64,000 nt of DNA from Methanocorpusculum sp. (GTDB lineage: Archaea; Halobacteriota; Methanomicrobia; Methanomicrobiales; Methanocorpusculaceae): the NCBI GenBank assembly GCA_029986255.1, contig DALTYD010000001.1, forward strand, positions 44,687-108,686, written 5' to 3'. A model generated the notes under the pieces. The model had not been told where the DNA came from, ran no database searches, and worked only from the letters and a program-made list of their open reading frames with translations. Shown here in pieces: positions 18,798-27,517 of this stretch (the stretch's first letter is position 1; each line of letters opens with the position of its first letter). Position numbers and translations under genes: made by a program.

Positions 18798-19532
18798 CTA
18801 TTTATTTTTTGTTGAAAAATCCCAGGTTTGCATATCTCGTGCCCCGTGTTGATAGCTCCACTGAATTTTGTGGCTCATGTGTACGCACCAGAACTCTTTT
18901 GGTGTAAGCTGTTTTGCTAGCTGTTCTGCTTCTTGAATGTTCATGTGTTTAGAGATGTGTATCTCCGGTGGAAAGATGCCATCCAGTAGGAGAAGGTCTG
19001 CCCCTCTCATTGTCTCTTGCGTTTTATGAGGTAATTGATTAGTGGTATCACCGGAGTACACAAATACTACTCCATTCACTTCAATCCGGACGCCATAGGT
19101 TGGAGTGTCATGTGTCACTGGAAAGAGAGTTACTAACATTCCTCGAATATCTTGTGCTTCATAAGGGGTCATTATCATTTCGTGATGGTGCATAAATGAA
19201 AAAATACTCCCACAGTAGCTCAGAACTTCTGCGGTACCATAGACTTGAATCGGTTCTCGTTGTACTCGATAGAAGTCGCCGAATCCCATAAAGTGATCAT
19301 AGTGGCCATGTGTCCAAATGACTGAATCGATATGTGGCGAACCCGCTGCAAGTAGCTGGGCACGCATGTCGGGGCTTGTATCGATCAAAAGGTGTTTTCC
19401 TGCATGTTCGACAAGAATTGATGTACGAAGCCTCTGTTTTCCAGTTTGTCGCGCCTCGTGGCACACAGCGCAGTCACATCCAATTTTTGGAGTCCCAACC
19501 ACGTCTCCTGTTCCCAATGTTGTTATCTTCAT
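18798..19532 (-). CDS. MBL-fold metallohydrolase (PhnP-like)
   Basis: A 244-residue metallo-beta-lactamase-fold hydrolase. It has the PhnP-type Cys cluster GTPKIGCDCAVCHEA near residue 18 (zinc-binding), the HGHYDHFMG metal motif near 75, a VTHDTPTYGVR turn, YSGDTTN near 160, and a closing MSHKI. Bacterial PhnP is a cyclic phosphodiesterase; the archaeal substrate is unknown. It lies 5 bases downstream of the AAA ATPase gene on the same strand and is probably cotranscribed. Confidence 0.88.
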   Translation of the reverse strand: MKITTLGTGDVVGTPKIGCDCAVCHEARQTGKQRLRTSILVEHAGKHLLIDTSPDMRAQLLAAGSPHIDSVIWTHGHYDHFMGFGDFYRVQREPIQVYGTAEVLSYCGSIFSFMHHHEMIMTPYEAQDIRGMLVTLFPVTHDTPTYGVRIEVNGVVFVYSGDTTNQLPHKTQETMRGADLLLLDGIFPPEIHISKHMNIQEAEQLAKQLTPKEFWCVHMSHKIQWSYQHGARDMQTWDFSTKNK

Positions 19533-19537
19533 ACTGA

Positions 19538-20821
19538 TTACAGGTCACTCTTCCTGATATTGTTTCGGCGAGTTACTAGTTCCATGCCAGCATTTACATC
19601 ATCTTTGTTGATCTCTTTTTTGCCTGCAAGAAGGGCTGAGATGATTGCTTCTGTCATCATCATCCGGAGATCTGCTCCTGAAAATCCATCCGTTTGCTCC
19701 GCCATGGTGGTAAAATTTATATTACATGGAATCCCCGATGCGACGTGTTGGAGGATTTTTTCACGCATGGATCTGTTTGGTAGGGTAAAGGTAATGATCT
19801 CATCAAACCTCCTCCAGGCTGCTTCATCTAGCATTTTTGCATGATTTGTTGCACCGATGAGAAGCACCCTGTCTTTTATCAGATTTATATGGTCGATGCT
19901 TTTGAGGAGTGTGTTTACCGCCCTTTTCATTGTGCCATTGTCATCAGAGATGCGTGTCTTTGCAATATAGTCAAATTCATCTATAAAAAGGATGCAGGGT
20001 GCAATTTTTTTGGCAATATCAAATATTCTGTCGATATTTTTTGCAGTCTCACCTAAGTATTGGGAGGTCAACATGGATAATCTGACCTCCAGGACTGGCA
20101 TGTGTACTGCGTGAGAGAGTGCCAGTGCAAAGGAAGTTTTTCCAGTTCCAGGTGGTCCTACGAGTAGAATTCTTCCCAGTTCGTAAATTCTATGGTTGTG
20201 CAGGAATTCCTGGTTTTCTAGAGCTATTTGTACTTTTCGGACAATCGCCAGTTGTTCTTGTGTACATACGAGATCATTCAAGGAGAACTCTATCTCTTCG
20301 GGTGCATATGCGACTATCAGATCAACTGCTTCACGGTAGATCTCAGATTGTGCGATAAGTTTTCCTATTTTTCCTGTAAGGAATGCCACTGTGTCTTCAA
20401 AGAGTGGAACTTTTTCCTTTGCTTTTTTGTAGGAAATGTTTGTTTCCCCTGCAGTCTCCAGGGCGAGGGATAATGCAGGGTTTTTTAGAACTGTATCCAC
20501 TCCTGCATGACGCAAGTACCATTTTGCTGCAGGTACAAATGTGGTTACAGCCAATTGTCCGAGGTCATTTATCACAAGATAGGTGTTTTTTTCATTGGAA
20601 ATGAGATTGCGTGTGTCAAGGTCGGGGAAGTAAGTCTTTAGTTGTTCTTCCTTAATGATTATTGGTCGTGAAATGATTCCTGGAATGTCTGGGCAAAAGA
20701 GGGAACGCAGTGATACGGGGAGATCATTTATTTCAATCCCAGGGTTTCCATTTACCATTTCTGCTGTTAGGACAATCTCTGTTAGCTGCAGCAGTTTGGA
20801 TTCTGTCGCACGTACATCCAT
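19538..20821 (-). CDS. AAA+ ATPase
   Basis: A 427-residue protein. An N-terminal half without clear domain (about 1-185) precedes one AAA module: Walker A GPPGTGKTSFALAL near residue 219, Walker B CILFIDEFDYIA near 277, sensor LLIGATNHA, arginine-finger region AAWRRFDEI, and a C-terminal lid DGFSGADLRMMM resembling the Cdc48/FtsH group. It has no membrane segment and no protease domain. Probably an archaeal unfoldase or remodelling ATPase of unknown partner; operon with the MBL-fold gene. Confidence 0.87.
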   Translation of the reverse strand: MDVRATESKLLQLTEIVLTAEMVNGNPGIEINDLPVSLRSLFCPDIPGIISRPIIIKEEQLKTYFPDLDTRNLISNEKNTYLVINDLGQLAVTTFVPAAKWYLRHAGVDTVLKNPALSLALETAGETNISYKKAKEKVPLFEDTVAFLTGKIGKLIAQSEIYREAVDLIVAYAPEEIEFSLNDLVCTQEQLAIVRKVQIALENQEFLHNHRIYELGRILLVGPPGTGKTSFALALSHAVHMPVLEVRLSMLTSQYLGETAKNIDRIFDIAKKIAPCILFIDEFDYIAKTRISDDNGTMKRAVNTLLKSIDHINLIKDRVLLIGATNHAKMLDEAAWRRFDEIITFTLPNRSMREKILQHVASGIPCNINFTTMAEQTDGFSGADLRMMMTEAIISALLAGKKEINKDDVNAGMELVTRRNNIRKSDL

Positions 20822-21483
20822 CTGTCTTCTTTATATCTATTGGTGAAAAACAGCATAAGAGTTTTGTGACAAGTAGTATTATTATATCTTAGTTCATTTA
20901 CTCACTATATCCCATCATTTATTGAATTTTAGTCTGATTTTGCATGGTTCCAATGTGACTCACACTGGAAATTTTTCTGAGTTCGATTGGGTGCTTAGGT
21001 ATAATTGTGACTCGTCTGGAACATTTTTGTATACTTTTTCTGTCTTTCCGCAATTTGAATTTCCTTGCTAATGAGGTGTTCCATTTTTGAATTTCTGTTC
21101 TGCTTTGAGATCGTTCATGTAAGCATTGAGTGTGTATGCGTTTTGTTTGGAAACTTTACAAAGAATCTTCCTTTCAGAAACTGTTTGAGAATTTTTGTTC
21201 GCATGGTCTGTTTCATTCTAGCATTGAGGTGTCTTGTAGGGATAATCTCTGCAGGTTCCACAGGTGAAAGAATTTCGTTTGTTTTATTTCTCTCCCAGAG
21301 TACTTCAGTCTCTCAAACAAATAGCACTATGATTAATGTTTCCATCTCGTTCATATAATTTATGTTAACCTACTCTTCATTTTACTTTGAGATATTTGAC
21401 GTTTTTTATCTATGATGAGCGTTTATTCAGTATTCTCTATGTGTATACGCTCATCTCCTGCATAATGGTTGGCGTAGGCATTC
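20822..21483. other. AT-rich spacer
   Basis: About 660 bases. A 97-codon plus-strand frame at 21065-21358 is hydrophobic and Cys/Phe-rich, without a ribosome site. The opposite strand over 21120-21330 also reads as about 65 codons without a stop, Lys/Arg/Thr-rich. One of them may be a remnant but neither resembles a known family. Confidence 0.35.
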
Positions 21484-22122
21484 TCAAACCATTCTCTTTC
21501 CATTGCGTGTGATATTCACCCTACCATTCTCTACTGATAGAGTAAAGTTGTGTTCATATAGCCATTCCCGGGATTTACCATGACCATGAATCATCAGTTC
21601 CACGAGATCAGATGGTTCATCCACATCTGTTGACATTCGCATGGAATCTATGATTTCGACTGTGAGACCAAGTTCTTCTGAGATCTGCAAATGGCGGAGG
21701 TATGAGAATCCATAATACTCCACGTGAAAGATTTCTGGATGCTTAACGAAGATAACATTCGTGCCACCGCCGAGTCCTGGTACAATTGCCACATCTGCTT
21801 TGGTGGAAAGAACTCTCTGGAGACTTCTGGATGTGGTCATTGGCAAATCGGACATGATGATGAGCGCTGGGCAGTGGAATTGTGGAAGTGCCCAGTTAAT
21901 TGCTTCATTTAGCCCGTCTTTACGAATTGAAACCAGTGCTTCGTTGCAGGTATATTTGGAGGTGCAAAGGAGAGTTACTGTGCACCCTGTTCTACGAACT
22001 GCAGCGATGACATCTCCAAGCATTACCTCTGCAAACTCTTCGCGTTCCTGTTGTGTCATGACTGCTGCAAGACGAGTTTTGGGATTGACTGGTTTAAATG
22101 GGATCAAAGCGTGGAAGTACAT
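21484..22122 (-). CDS. cofC: 2-phospho-L-lactate guanylyltransferase CofC
   Basis: Activates 2-phospholactate (or phosphoenolpyruvate) with GTP for coenzyme F420 assembly. About 212 residues from the ATG at 22122, which gives the canonical MYFHALIPFKPVNPKTRL start; the 38 codons upstream are not family-like. Further signatures are MTQQEREEFAEVML, IIMSDLPMTT (metal/substrate site), PGLGGGTN and FHVEYYGFSYLRHL. Stands alone between spacers of over 500 bases. Confidence 0.93.
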   Translation of the reverse strand: MYFHALIPFKPVNPKTRLAAVMTQQEREEFAEVMLGDVIAAVRRTGCTVTLLCTSKYTCNEALVSIRKDGLNEAINWALPQFHCPALIIMSDLPMTTSRSLQRVLSTKADVAIVPGLGGGTNVIFVKHPEIFHVEYYGFSYLRHLQISEELGLTVEIIDSMRMSTDVDEPSDLVELMIHGHGKSREWLYEHNFTLSVENGRVNITRNGKRMV

Positions 22123-22655
22123 ATCATCTTTATTTTTGGCATGATTGCATTTTAATGTGGGGATTGTTTTAATGTGGGGATTGGTTGGGTACTTTCTCTT
22201 TATTGTTGAGCCTCTATTCTGGGAAAGAACTTGCATGGAATGTTTTTATATGTTTTTTTTCTGAAAATCAGAGGTATACTCTTTTAGATTTTTTAAACAT
22301 CACGAATGTTATCTCTTTTGAGAATTCTCTCCTATAAGCAGTTCTACTACTTCTCCAACTATTAATCTGCATTATTTTGATTGTAATTATCTGTTGTCTT
22401 AGCAATTTTCTGAAACTTCAAAGCTCTACTGTCATTTTATCTCTCCCTCTTGTTTGTTCAATTACGGTCTTTCTAACCCAGCATTTTACATCAGTATCTC
22501 ATGCTATCTCTGTGACAAAATTCCATTTTCGGAAACCATATATTTCAGCATAGCCTCGTTAATTCAAAAACTAGGTATATCTCATCCGCATTATGGGTGC
22601 CCCCTGTGTGATCAACTCCTTTATCGTTTTGAGCCAATCTTAAAAAAATAGATAT
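22123..22655. other. spacer with one dubious small ORF
   Basis: About 530 AT-rich bases upstream of cofC and downstream of the aEF1B gene. A 65-codon plus-strand frame (22454-22651) contains two CxxC pairs (CYLCDK and CPLCDQ), which is mildly suggestive of zinc binding, but it lacks a ribosome site and resembles no family I know. Confidence 0.3.
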
Positions 22656-22916
22656 TTAGAGCATTCGATTTAGAGACTCAATTTCTGCTCGTTCAATGCC
22701 TGTGATTCCTACAAAAAGGTTCTCAATTTTATCGCCGGAACCTTCATCATCCTCCGTGGTCATAGCAATTTTGATTGCAGAGAGGCCAAATCCAATTGGT
22801 TCCACTCTCATATCTTGAATACCAGGGACTTTCTCTCTGATTTCTACCTGAAGTTTTTCCATATCAACATCTGGAGATTCAGGCATTATCTTTAAAATAA
22901 CTGCAACTTCACCCAT
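22656..22916 (-). CDS. translation elongation factor 1B beta (aEF-1B)
   Basis: Guanine-nucleotide exchange factor for aEF1A, 86 residues as usual for archaea. It starts MGEVAVILKIMPESPDVD and contains GFGLSAIKIAM and the FVGITGIERAEIESLNRM end. A GAGG ribosome site lies 9-12 bases upstream, inside the intergenic TGAGGAAGTAAAATG after the zinc-finger gene. This two-gene arrangement with a small zinc-finger gene is common in euryarchaea. Confidence 0.95.
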   Translation of the reverse strand: MGEVAVILKIMPESPDVDMEKLQVEIREKVPGIQDMRVEPIGFGLSAIKIAMTTEDDEGSGDKIENLFVGITGIERAEIESLNRML

Positions 22917-22925
22917 TTTACTTCC

Positions 22926-23087
22926 TCATGGTCCTTGAAATCCACATTTCGGACAGGTGTATTTTATGCTCTGTTTGCGACAGTATGAACAACGGTAGAT
23001 TACTTCCCCGCAGTCTGGACATTTGAACTCGGTGGCCCCACGTTCAGCAAGTGGGGCATTGCATGACGTACATTTCGTAGTTGCCAT
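22926..23087 (-). CDS. small zinc-finger protein (HVO_2753 family)
   Basis: A 53-residue protein with four CxxC knuckles: CTSC, CPDC, CSYC and CPKC, in an MATTKCTSCNAPLAERGA start and IKYTCPKCGFQGP end. This is the two-zinc-binding archaeal protein family upstream of the aEF1B gene; the haloarchaeal member affects swarming and biofilm formation, but the molecular role is unknown. Nine bases separate its stop from the aEF1B start. Confidence 0.92.
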   Translation of the reverse strand: MATTKCTSCNAPLAERGATEFKCPDCGEVIYRCSYCRKQSIKYTCPKCGFQGP

Positions 23088-23488
23088 TCAATCAAACTCT
23101 CCAATTAATTGGTTCTCTACAATTATAAACGTGTGGCCTCCATTTATATCGTTCCAGTCTTTTGGATTATAATTCAGATCTAGTTTTCTGTGAATGGTAT
23201 CTACTCTTTTATTTTTTATTTTAATGCTGAATATTCATATAAATTGGATATTTTAAAAATATTTTTTGAAAAATCAGGGTGTGTATTTAATGATTTTTCT
23301 TAGAGTGTAATTAGGTTCTCTCCAACATAATCTGTATCTTTTGATTCCTTCTTTAAAATAATATATTTTTTAACACTCATTAATATGATTGTACTGATGA
23401 AATCATTTTTGTCTGCTCTCTCAATATTTGATTGATGTACTGGATCCTGATATTTAAAACTTAACGCATAGATACATATTAAATTGAT
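23088..23488. other. AT-rich divergent promoter region
   Basis: Four hundred bases between two divergent genes. Strongly AT-rich; a GATATTTAAAAC stretch at 23450-23461, about 30 bases before the flavodoxin ATG, is a plausible archaeal TATA element. No gene seen. Confidence 0.4.
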
Positions 23489-24007
23489 ATGGCGTCGATA
23501 CTTATCACCTGTTATAGTCGTACTGGTAAAACAAAATTGCTTGCTGAGGCTATTGGTCGTGGTGCGGCAGAGATTCCTGGAATAAAGGTAGATGTACTAG
23601 CCTTTAATCGTATAACGGCTAGTGATTTTGTTCGATATGATGGTATTATTCTTGGTTCTCCTGTATATTTCGGAGGAGTGGCTTCTGAATTCAAAGAATT
23701 GATCGATGATACAACCTTCATTCGTGGTCGACTCTGTGGAAAGGTTGGTGCAGCATTTACTACCGCTGGAGATCGTACTGGAGGCAAAGAAACGGCAATT
23801 CTTTCAATTGTCCAAGCAATGCTAATTCATGGAATGATTGTAGTTGGTGATCCAATTTCTAATTCAGAAGGGAACGATGAACATTCAGGTGGTCACTATG
23901 GACTTGCAGCTGACGGCCAATTACATGAAACAGATCTAGAACATGGAGTTAACTTTGGTCGGCATGTGGCGACGGTTGTTGCTCGCATGGTTAACACCAC
24001 TGAATGA
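23489..24007 (+). CDS. flavodoxin family protein
   Basis: A 172-residue flavodoxin-fold protein. It has the FMN phosphate loop CYSRTGKTKLLAEAI at the N-terminus, the second FMN loop GSPVYFGGVASEFKELID near residue 57, and TTAGDRTGGKET near 92. Related to WrbA/NADPH-dependent FMN reductase-like flavodoxins that carry out one- or two-electron transfer to quinones or other small acceptors. Monocistronic. The precise electron donor is unknown. Confidence 0.88.
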   Translation: MASILITCYSRTGKTKLLAEAIGRGAAEIPGIKVDVLAFNRITASDFVRYDGIILGSPVYFGGVASEFKELIDDTTFIRGRLCGKVGAAFTTAGDRTGGKETAILSIVQAMLIHGMIVVGDPISNSEGNDEHSGGHYGLAADGQLHETDLEHGVNFGRHVATVVARMVNTTE

Positions 24008-24202
24008 CTATCCTTTTTTGAAAACAGCAGTCTTTCTTACATTAAAATAATATTTTTCGATATTTTTTAATAATGATTTTGTGATATATCTCTTATACCT
24101 TATAAATAATATATATATTTTTGGAAACATATACGCAAAATACATTTGCTCTATTGGAGAAAAAGGCTATCTCTCATCGTTTCAGATAATATAATATTAT
24201 TC

Positions 24203-25123
24203 ATGGGATTTTTTGATCGGATTACAAAAGCAAGTGCAAACAAAAATGCAGGAATTGCAGCTCGAAAATATAGTGAGGCTCTCTCATATATACAGTATAA
24301 TCGGTACAACGATGCACTTTTGTGCCTTGACGAATCTCTTGCCATCGATCCGTCCAACGCACCTGCGTGGAACGATAAGGGACGCCTTCTTGCCCTTCAA
24401 GGTAAACAAGCTGAATCCATGTTGTGCTATGACAAAGCAATCAAACTCCGACCACATACTGCCGTTTATTATCACAACAAAGGCGACACTCTTGCGTTTT
24501 TTGGTGAGATTGCATCTGCTGATCAATGTTTTCTCAAAGCGCTTCGATGTGATCCTGATAATATAATATATCTGACCAGTCACGCGATGATGCTCTTAAA
24601 AATGGGAAACTACAAAGAAGCAGATAATATTATGTTTGGTATATGCAAATCGGAACCTCTTGTACCGGAACATTGGTTCAATCGAGCAACCATACTTCAT
24701 GATGCAGGCAAGCTCGAAGATGCCATTGCATGCTACTTAGTCGTTATCAATATTGCACCAGGACATGCAATCAGTTATTTCAACTGTGGGAATGCACTTC
24801 GCGTTCTTGGAAAATATGAAGAAGCTATTGCTAAATATGATTTTGCCCTTAAATACGATTGTAATCTGATTGGTGCCATGAACAACAAAGGGCTTGCTCT
24901 CAGTTGTTTGGGAAAGCATCGTGAAGCGTATGATTGCTTCTGCCATGCTTTAATTACATTGCCCCAATCTCCGGATCTCTGGTACAACAAAGGTTATGAA
25001 CTTTTACAACTTGCCGAATTCAGCGATGCAGTTGCTGCATTTCATACAGCTCTCTCTTTATGTAATTCCACAGATATAGAATTAAAACGACGAATTGTTG
25101 CTGAAATAGAAAAAATTATCTAG
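24203..25123 (+). CDS. tetratricopeptide repeat protein
   Basis: A 306-residue protein made of about seven or eight TPR units from residue 30 to the end, for example YNDALLCLDESLAIDPSNAP, ESMLCYDKAIKLRP, DAIACYLVVINIAPGH and EEAIAKYDFALKYDC. A short N-terminal MGFFDRITKASANKNAG precedes the repeats. A cytoplasmic protein-protein interaction scaffold; partner unknown. I chose the ATG at 24203 because the frame upstream of it has only a TTG start and atypical sequence. The region 24090-24115 (TTATAAATAATATATAT) may be its promoter. Confidence 0.85.
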   Translation: MGFFDRITKASANKNAGIAARKYSEALSYIQYNRYNDALLCLDESLAIDPSNAPAWNDKGRLLALQGKQAESMLCYDKAIKLRPHTAVYYHNKGDTLAFFGEIASADQCFLKALRCDPDNIIYLTSHAMMLLKMGNYKEADNIMFGICKSEPLVPEHWFNRATILHDAGKLEDAIACYLVVINIAPGHAISYFNCGNALRVLGKYEEAIAKYDFALKYDCNLIGAMNNKGLALSCLGKHREAYDCFCHALITLPQSPDLWYNKGYELLQLAEFSDAVAAFHTALSLCNSTDIELKRRIVAEIEKII

Positions 25124-25140
25124 CAAAATATTTTTGAAGT

Positions 25141-25446
25141 TCAGCTAATATTATCAATACTGTATCCACGTGTGGTTAGCAGTTCCTTTACTCTGTCTCG
25201 GTGATTTCCTTGAAGTTCAATAGAATTTTCTTTCACAGTACCACCGCAAGCAAGCCTACCTTTTAAGAACTTGGAGAGATCTTCGAGATCTATTTCATAA
25301 GGATCTAGGCCATCTACAACGGTCACCTCTTTTCCATATCGTCTCTTGCTTACTTTCACACTAATTCTTTGCTGTTCCTTTGCGACTTCTTCACAAATAC
25401 AGAGTTCTTTTGGTAAACCACATTTCGGGCAGATGCCACTATTCAT
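25141..25446 (-). CDS. translation initiation factor aIF1 (SUI1 family)
   Basis: A 101-residue SUI1 protein that helps select the start codon on the small ribosomal subunit. It has an N-terminal zinc knuckle [13 protein letters not shown], followed by the SUI1 fold with [13 protein letters not shown] and [15 protein letters not shown]. The ATG at 25446 was chosen because the 47 codons upstream do not match the family. Convergent with the TPR gene, with a 17-base gap. Confidence 0.93.
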   Translation of the reverse strand: MNSGICPKCGLPKELCICEEVAKEQQRISVKVSKRRYGKEVTVVDGLDPYEIDLEDLSKFLKGRLACGGTVKENSIELQGNHRDRVKELLTTRGYSIDNIS

Positions 25447-25639
25447 TGCAATATTTAATGGTGCCTGTGAGTTAAAATAGATATTGGCCATGAAGGTATC
25501 GTTCATAGATTCCTTTTTTAATTGATGTATGATCGCCATTGCTTTCATTTTATAGGTTTCCTTGCTTGGAGATAAAAAAAACTGCATCTGATTATGGGAT
25601 AGTAGATCGATTGAATCCTTTCCTGAGTCAATTTACGAA

Positions 25640-26275
25640 TCATCCATGATAATTGTAAAAGTAGTTTTCTAGTTTCTCCTCCCATTCTACAATCTCCCGT
25701 TGATTTCGGGTGAGAACGAGATCCCGTTCACGACTCTGTGTTGCAGGGCAGAATCTGCAAAGTGCCTCATCCACCTCTCCCTGTACAGTTCGCACTGGAC
25801 AGTAGTATACGCCCTCATGTAGTTCCACAGCGAATCCACCGGGGAATGGTGTTCCCACTGGATGGGCAGGTTCATTCATAATATACATATTATATGCGGC
25901 AATTAGATACTTGAGTCCGGTAAGTCGCTTTCCGTGGGCATGCACACAAGCAAATCGCGTAAACTCTTTCCAGGACCTGGGTAGACGGATATTTGCATGA
26001 ACTGTTTCCAGTTTTGTTGTCATCATACGATGATATCCATCAACAATCTGAACTCGAGCCGAAGAAAGAAGAGTTACTGCATACTCTTTTTTTACATGTA
26101 CCAATTTTTTACTGTACCTTACCAACATCTCTTCCAGATCCTCAGGAGTAAACTGTGTACCCCTGGATTTTAATTCCACCAGAAGTTCACCTTTCCGCGA
26201 AAGGTGTGCAAGTGCAGGCCAGTCAATATCTTCAGCAACATCCATAGTTGTTTTGGTTCGATTCCAAAATCCCAT
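25640..26275 (-). CDS. UPF0305 / DUF2115 family protein
   Basis: A 211-residue archaeal protein of unknown function, recognised by the C-terminal HPVGTPFPGGF motif and YYCPVRTVQGEV followed by ALCRFCPA (paired cysteines). It is mostly methanogen-restricted. The ATG directly follows the stop of the shortened tex gene (TGA ATG), so the two are coupled. The Cys residues may bind metal; nothing in the sequence gives a reaction. Confidence 0.82.
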   Translation of the reverse strand: MGFWNRTKTTMDVAEDIDWPALAHLSRKGELLVELKSRGTQFTPEDLEEMLVRYSKKLVHVKKEYAVTLLSSARVQIVDGYHRMMTTKLETVHANIRLPRSWKEFTRFACVHAHGKRLTGLKYLIAAYNMYIMNEPAHPVGTPFPGGFAVELHEGVYYCPVRTVQGEVDEALCRFCPATQSRERDLVLTRNQREIVEWEEKLENYFYNYHG

Positions 26276-27199
26276 TCATACCACTCGTTTTATGTTTAGA
26301 TTTATGCGATTGTGTGCTGTCTCTACCCCCATTATCATCACTCGGACATGATCACCCACCAGAATCACTTTGGATGGATGTGTAATAAATCGATTGGTAA
26401 GCTCGCTGATGTGCCCCAATCCATCTTGATGTACACCCACATCTTCGAATGCTCCAAACGCAGTACCGTTAGTGACAATCCCCGGTAGTACCTTTCTATC
26501 TTTCAGTTCAACGATTTTCTGCACAGTTGGATCAAAGGTGATATCTTTCTTTCCTTCACACCGAATATCTCGTCCTGGATTTTTTAACTCATCAATAATG
26601 TCAGTGATGATCTCTAGGCCACAGTTCCCACCCACATATATCTCTGGTTTAATCTTTTTCACAAGTTCTCTATTTCCGACAAGACGTTCAATGGAGATAC
26701 TGAGATAATCTGCCATTTTTCCCACAGTGGAATAACGTTCGGGACGTATGCCTGTCTTATCCAGTAGATTGTTTCCTTTACAAATACGAAGGAATCCTGC
26801 TGCATGTTCAAAAATTTTATGGTCGACATAAGAAACATTCAACAATTCCTTTCGGTTTGTGAATGGGCCATTTGTGAGACGGTACGCAACTATCTTTTCA
26901 GAAAGGGTTGGTCCTATATCCGATATGTTGGGCAGTAGTGATGGACTCGCTGTATTGAGATCTACACCTACAGTATTTACTGTTTGTTCAGTTACCTCGG
27001 CAAGTTTTGTGGCCAGTCGCTTTTGGTCTACATCGTGCTGATATTGACCTATATCTTTATGATAACGGGCAATAAAAGGAATGGTTGCTCCACTGCTGAA
27101 TAATAATGTAACTGCAGTAACTGCTCTTTCTGGAAGGAAAAGAGATTCAGCAACTTTGCGGAAGATGTGGGTTGAGCTATAGCTTGTAGGGAGGATCAT
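26276..27199 (-). CDS. tex: Tex-like RNA-binding protein with large internal deletion
   Basis: Tex is normally 700-780 residues: N-terminal helical region, YqgF-like nuclease fold, helix-hairpin-helix pair and S1 domain. This frame is 307 residues. Residues 1-48 match the Tex N-terminus (ATIPFIARYHKD), then it jumps to the segment after the YqgF domain (IGQYQHDVDQKRL, VGVDLNTASPSLL), followed by the HhH region and a C-terminal S1 domain (VLPGIVTNGTAFGAFEDVGV, HISELTN). The missing middle is roughly 400 residues and the frame is preserved. It retains nucleic-acid binding parts but has lost the YqgF core. Confidence 0.85.
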   Translation of the reverse strand: MILPTSYSSTHIFRKVAESLFLPERAVTAVTLLFSSGATIPFIARYHKDIGQYQHDVDQKRLATKLAEVTEQTVNTVGVDLNTASPSLLPNISDIGPTLSEKIVAYRLTNGPFTNRKELLNVSYVDHKIFEHAAGFLRICKGNNLLDKTGIRPERYSTVGKMADYLSISIERLVGNRELVKKIKPEIYVGGNCGLEIITDIIDELKNPGRDIRCEGKKDITFDPTVQKIVELKDRKVLPGIVTNGTAFGAFEDVGVHQDGLGHISELTNRFITHPSKVILVGDHVRVMIMGVETAHNRINLNIKRVV

Positions 27200-27517
27200 A
27201 TATTATATGTTATTAATACTTTCATGGGGTGTAGGATAAATCTGCCTCTTTCAGACGTTCATGGAGTTTTCATGGTAAAATATTCACTTGCGGACTGTTG
27301 TTTGGTTCCGTCTCAGTTTCATTTATACTGTGAAATTATGGAAGAATTTTTACCCTCGTTCGTTCTAGTATCCTCTATCAACATTTCCTGCCACTTCTCT
27401 CAAGAAATCACGTCCATATTTTTGAATGGGACATATGTGTGCAGTTTTTCAGTTCTTGGAATTGTGACATCTCAAAAAATTACAAAAAATTGGGAAATTA
27501 TCAAATTTTTAATCTAA
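27200..27517. other. AT-rich spacer
   Basis: About 320 bases between tex and tes. A 97-codon plus-strand frame (27224-27517) is hydrophobic and lacks a ribosome site or family resemblance; I regard it as non-coding. Confidence 0.4.

Noticed and set aside
22454..22651. 65-codon ORF with two CxxC pairs as a zinc-finger gene
   Set aside because: No ribosome site, no family resemblance and AT-rich surroundings; kept only as a note in the spacer entry.
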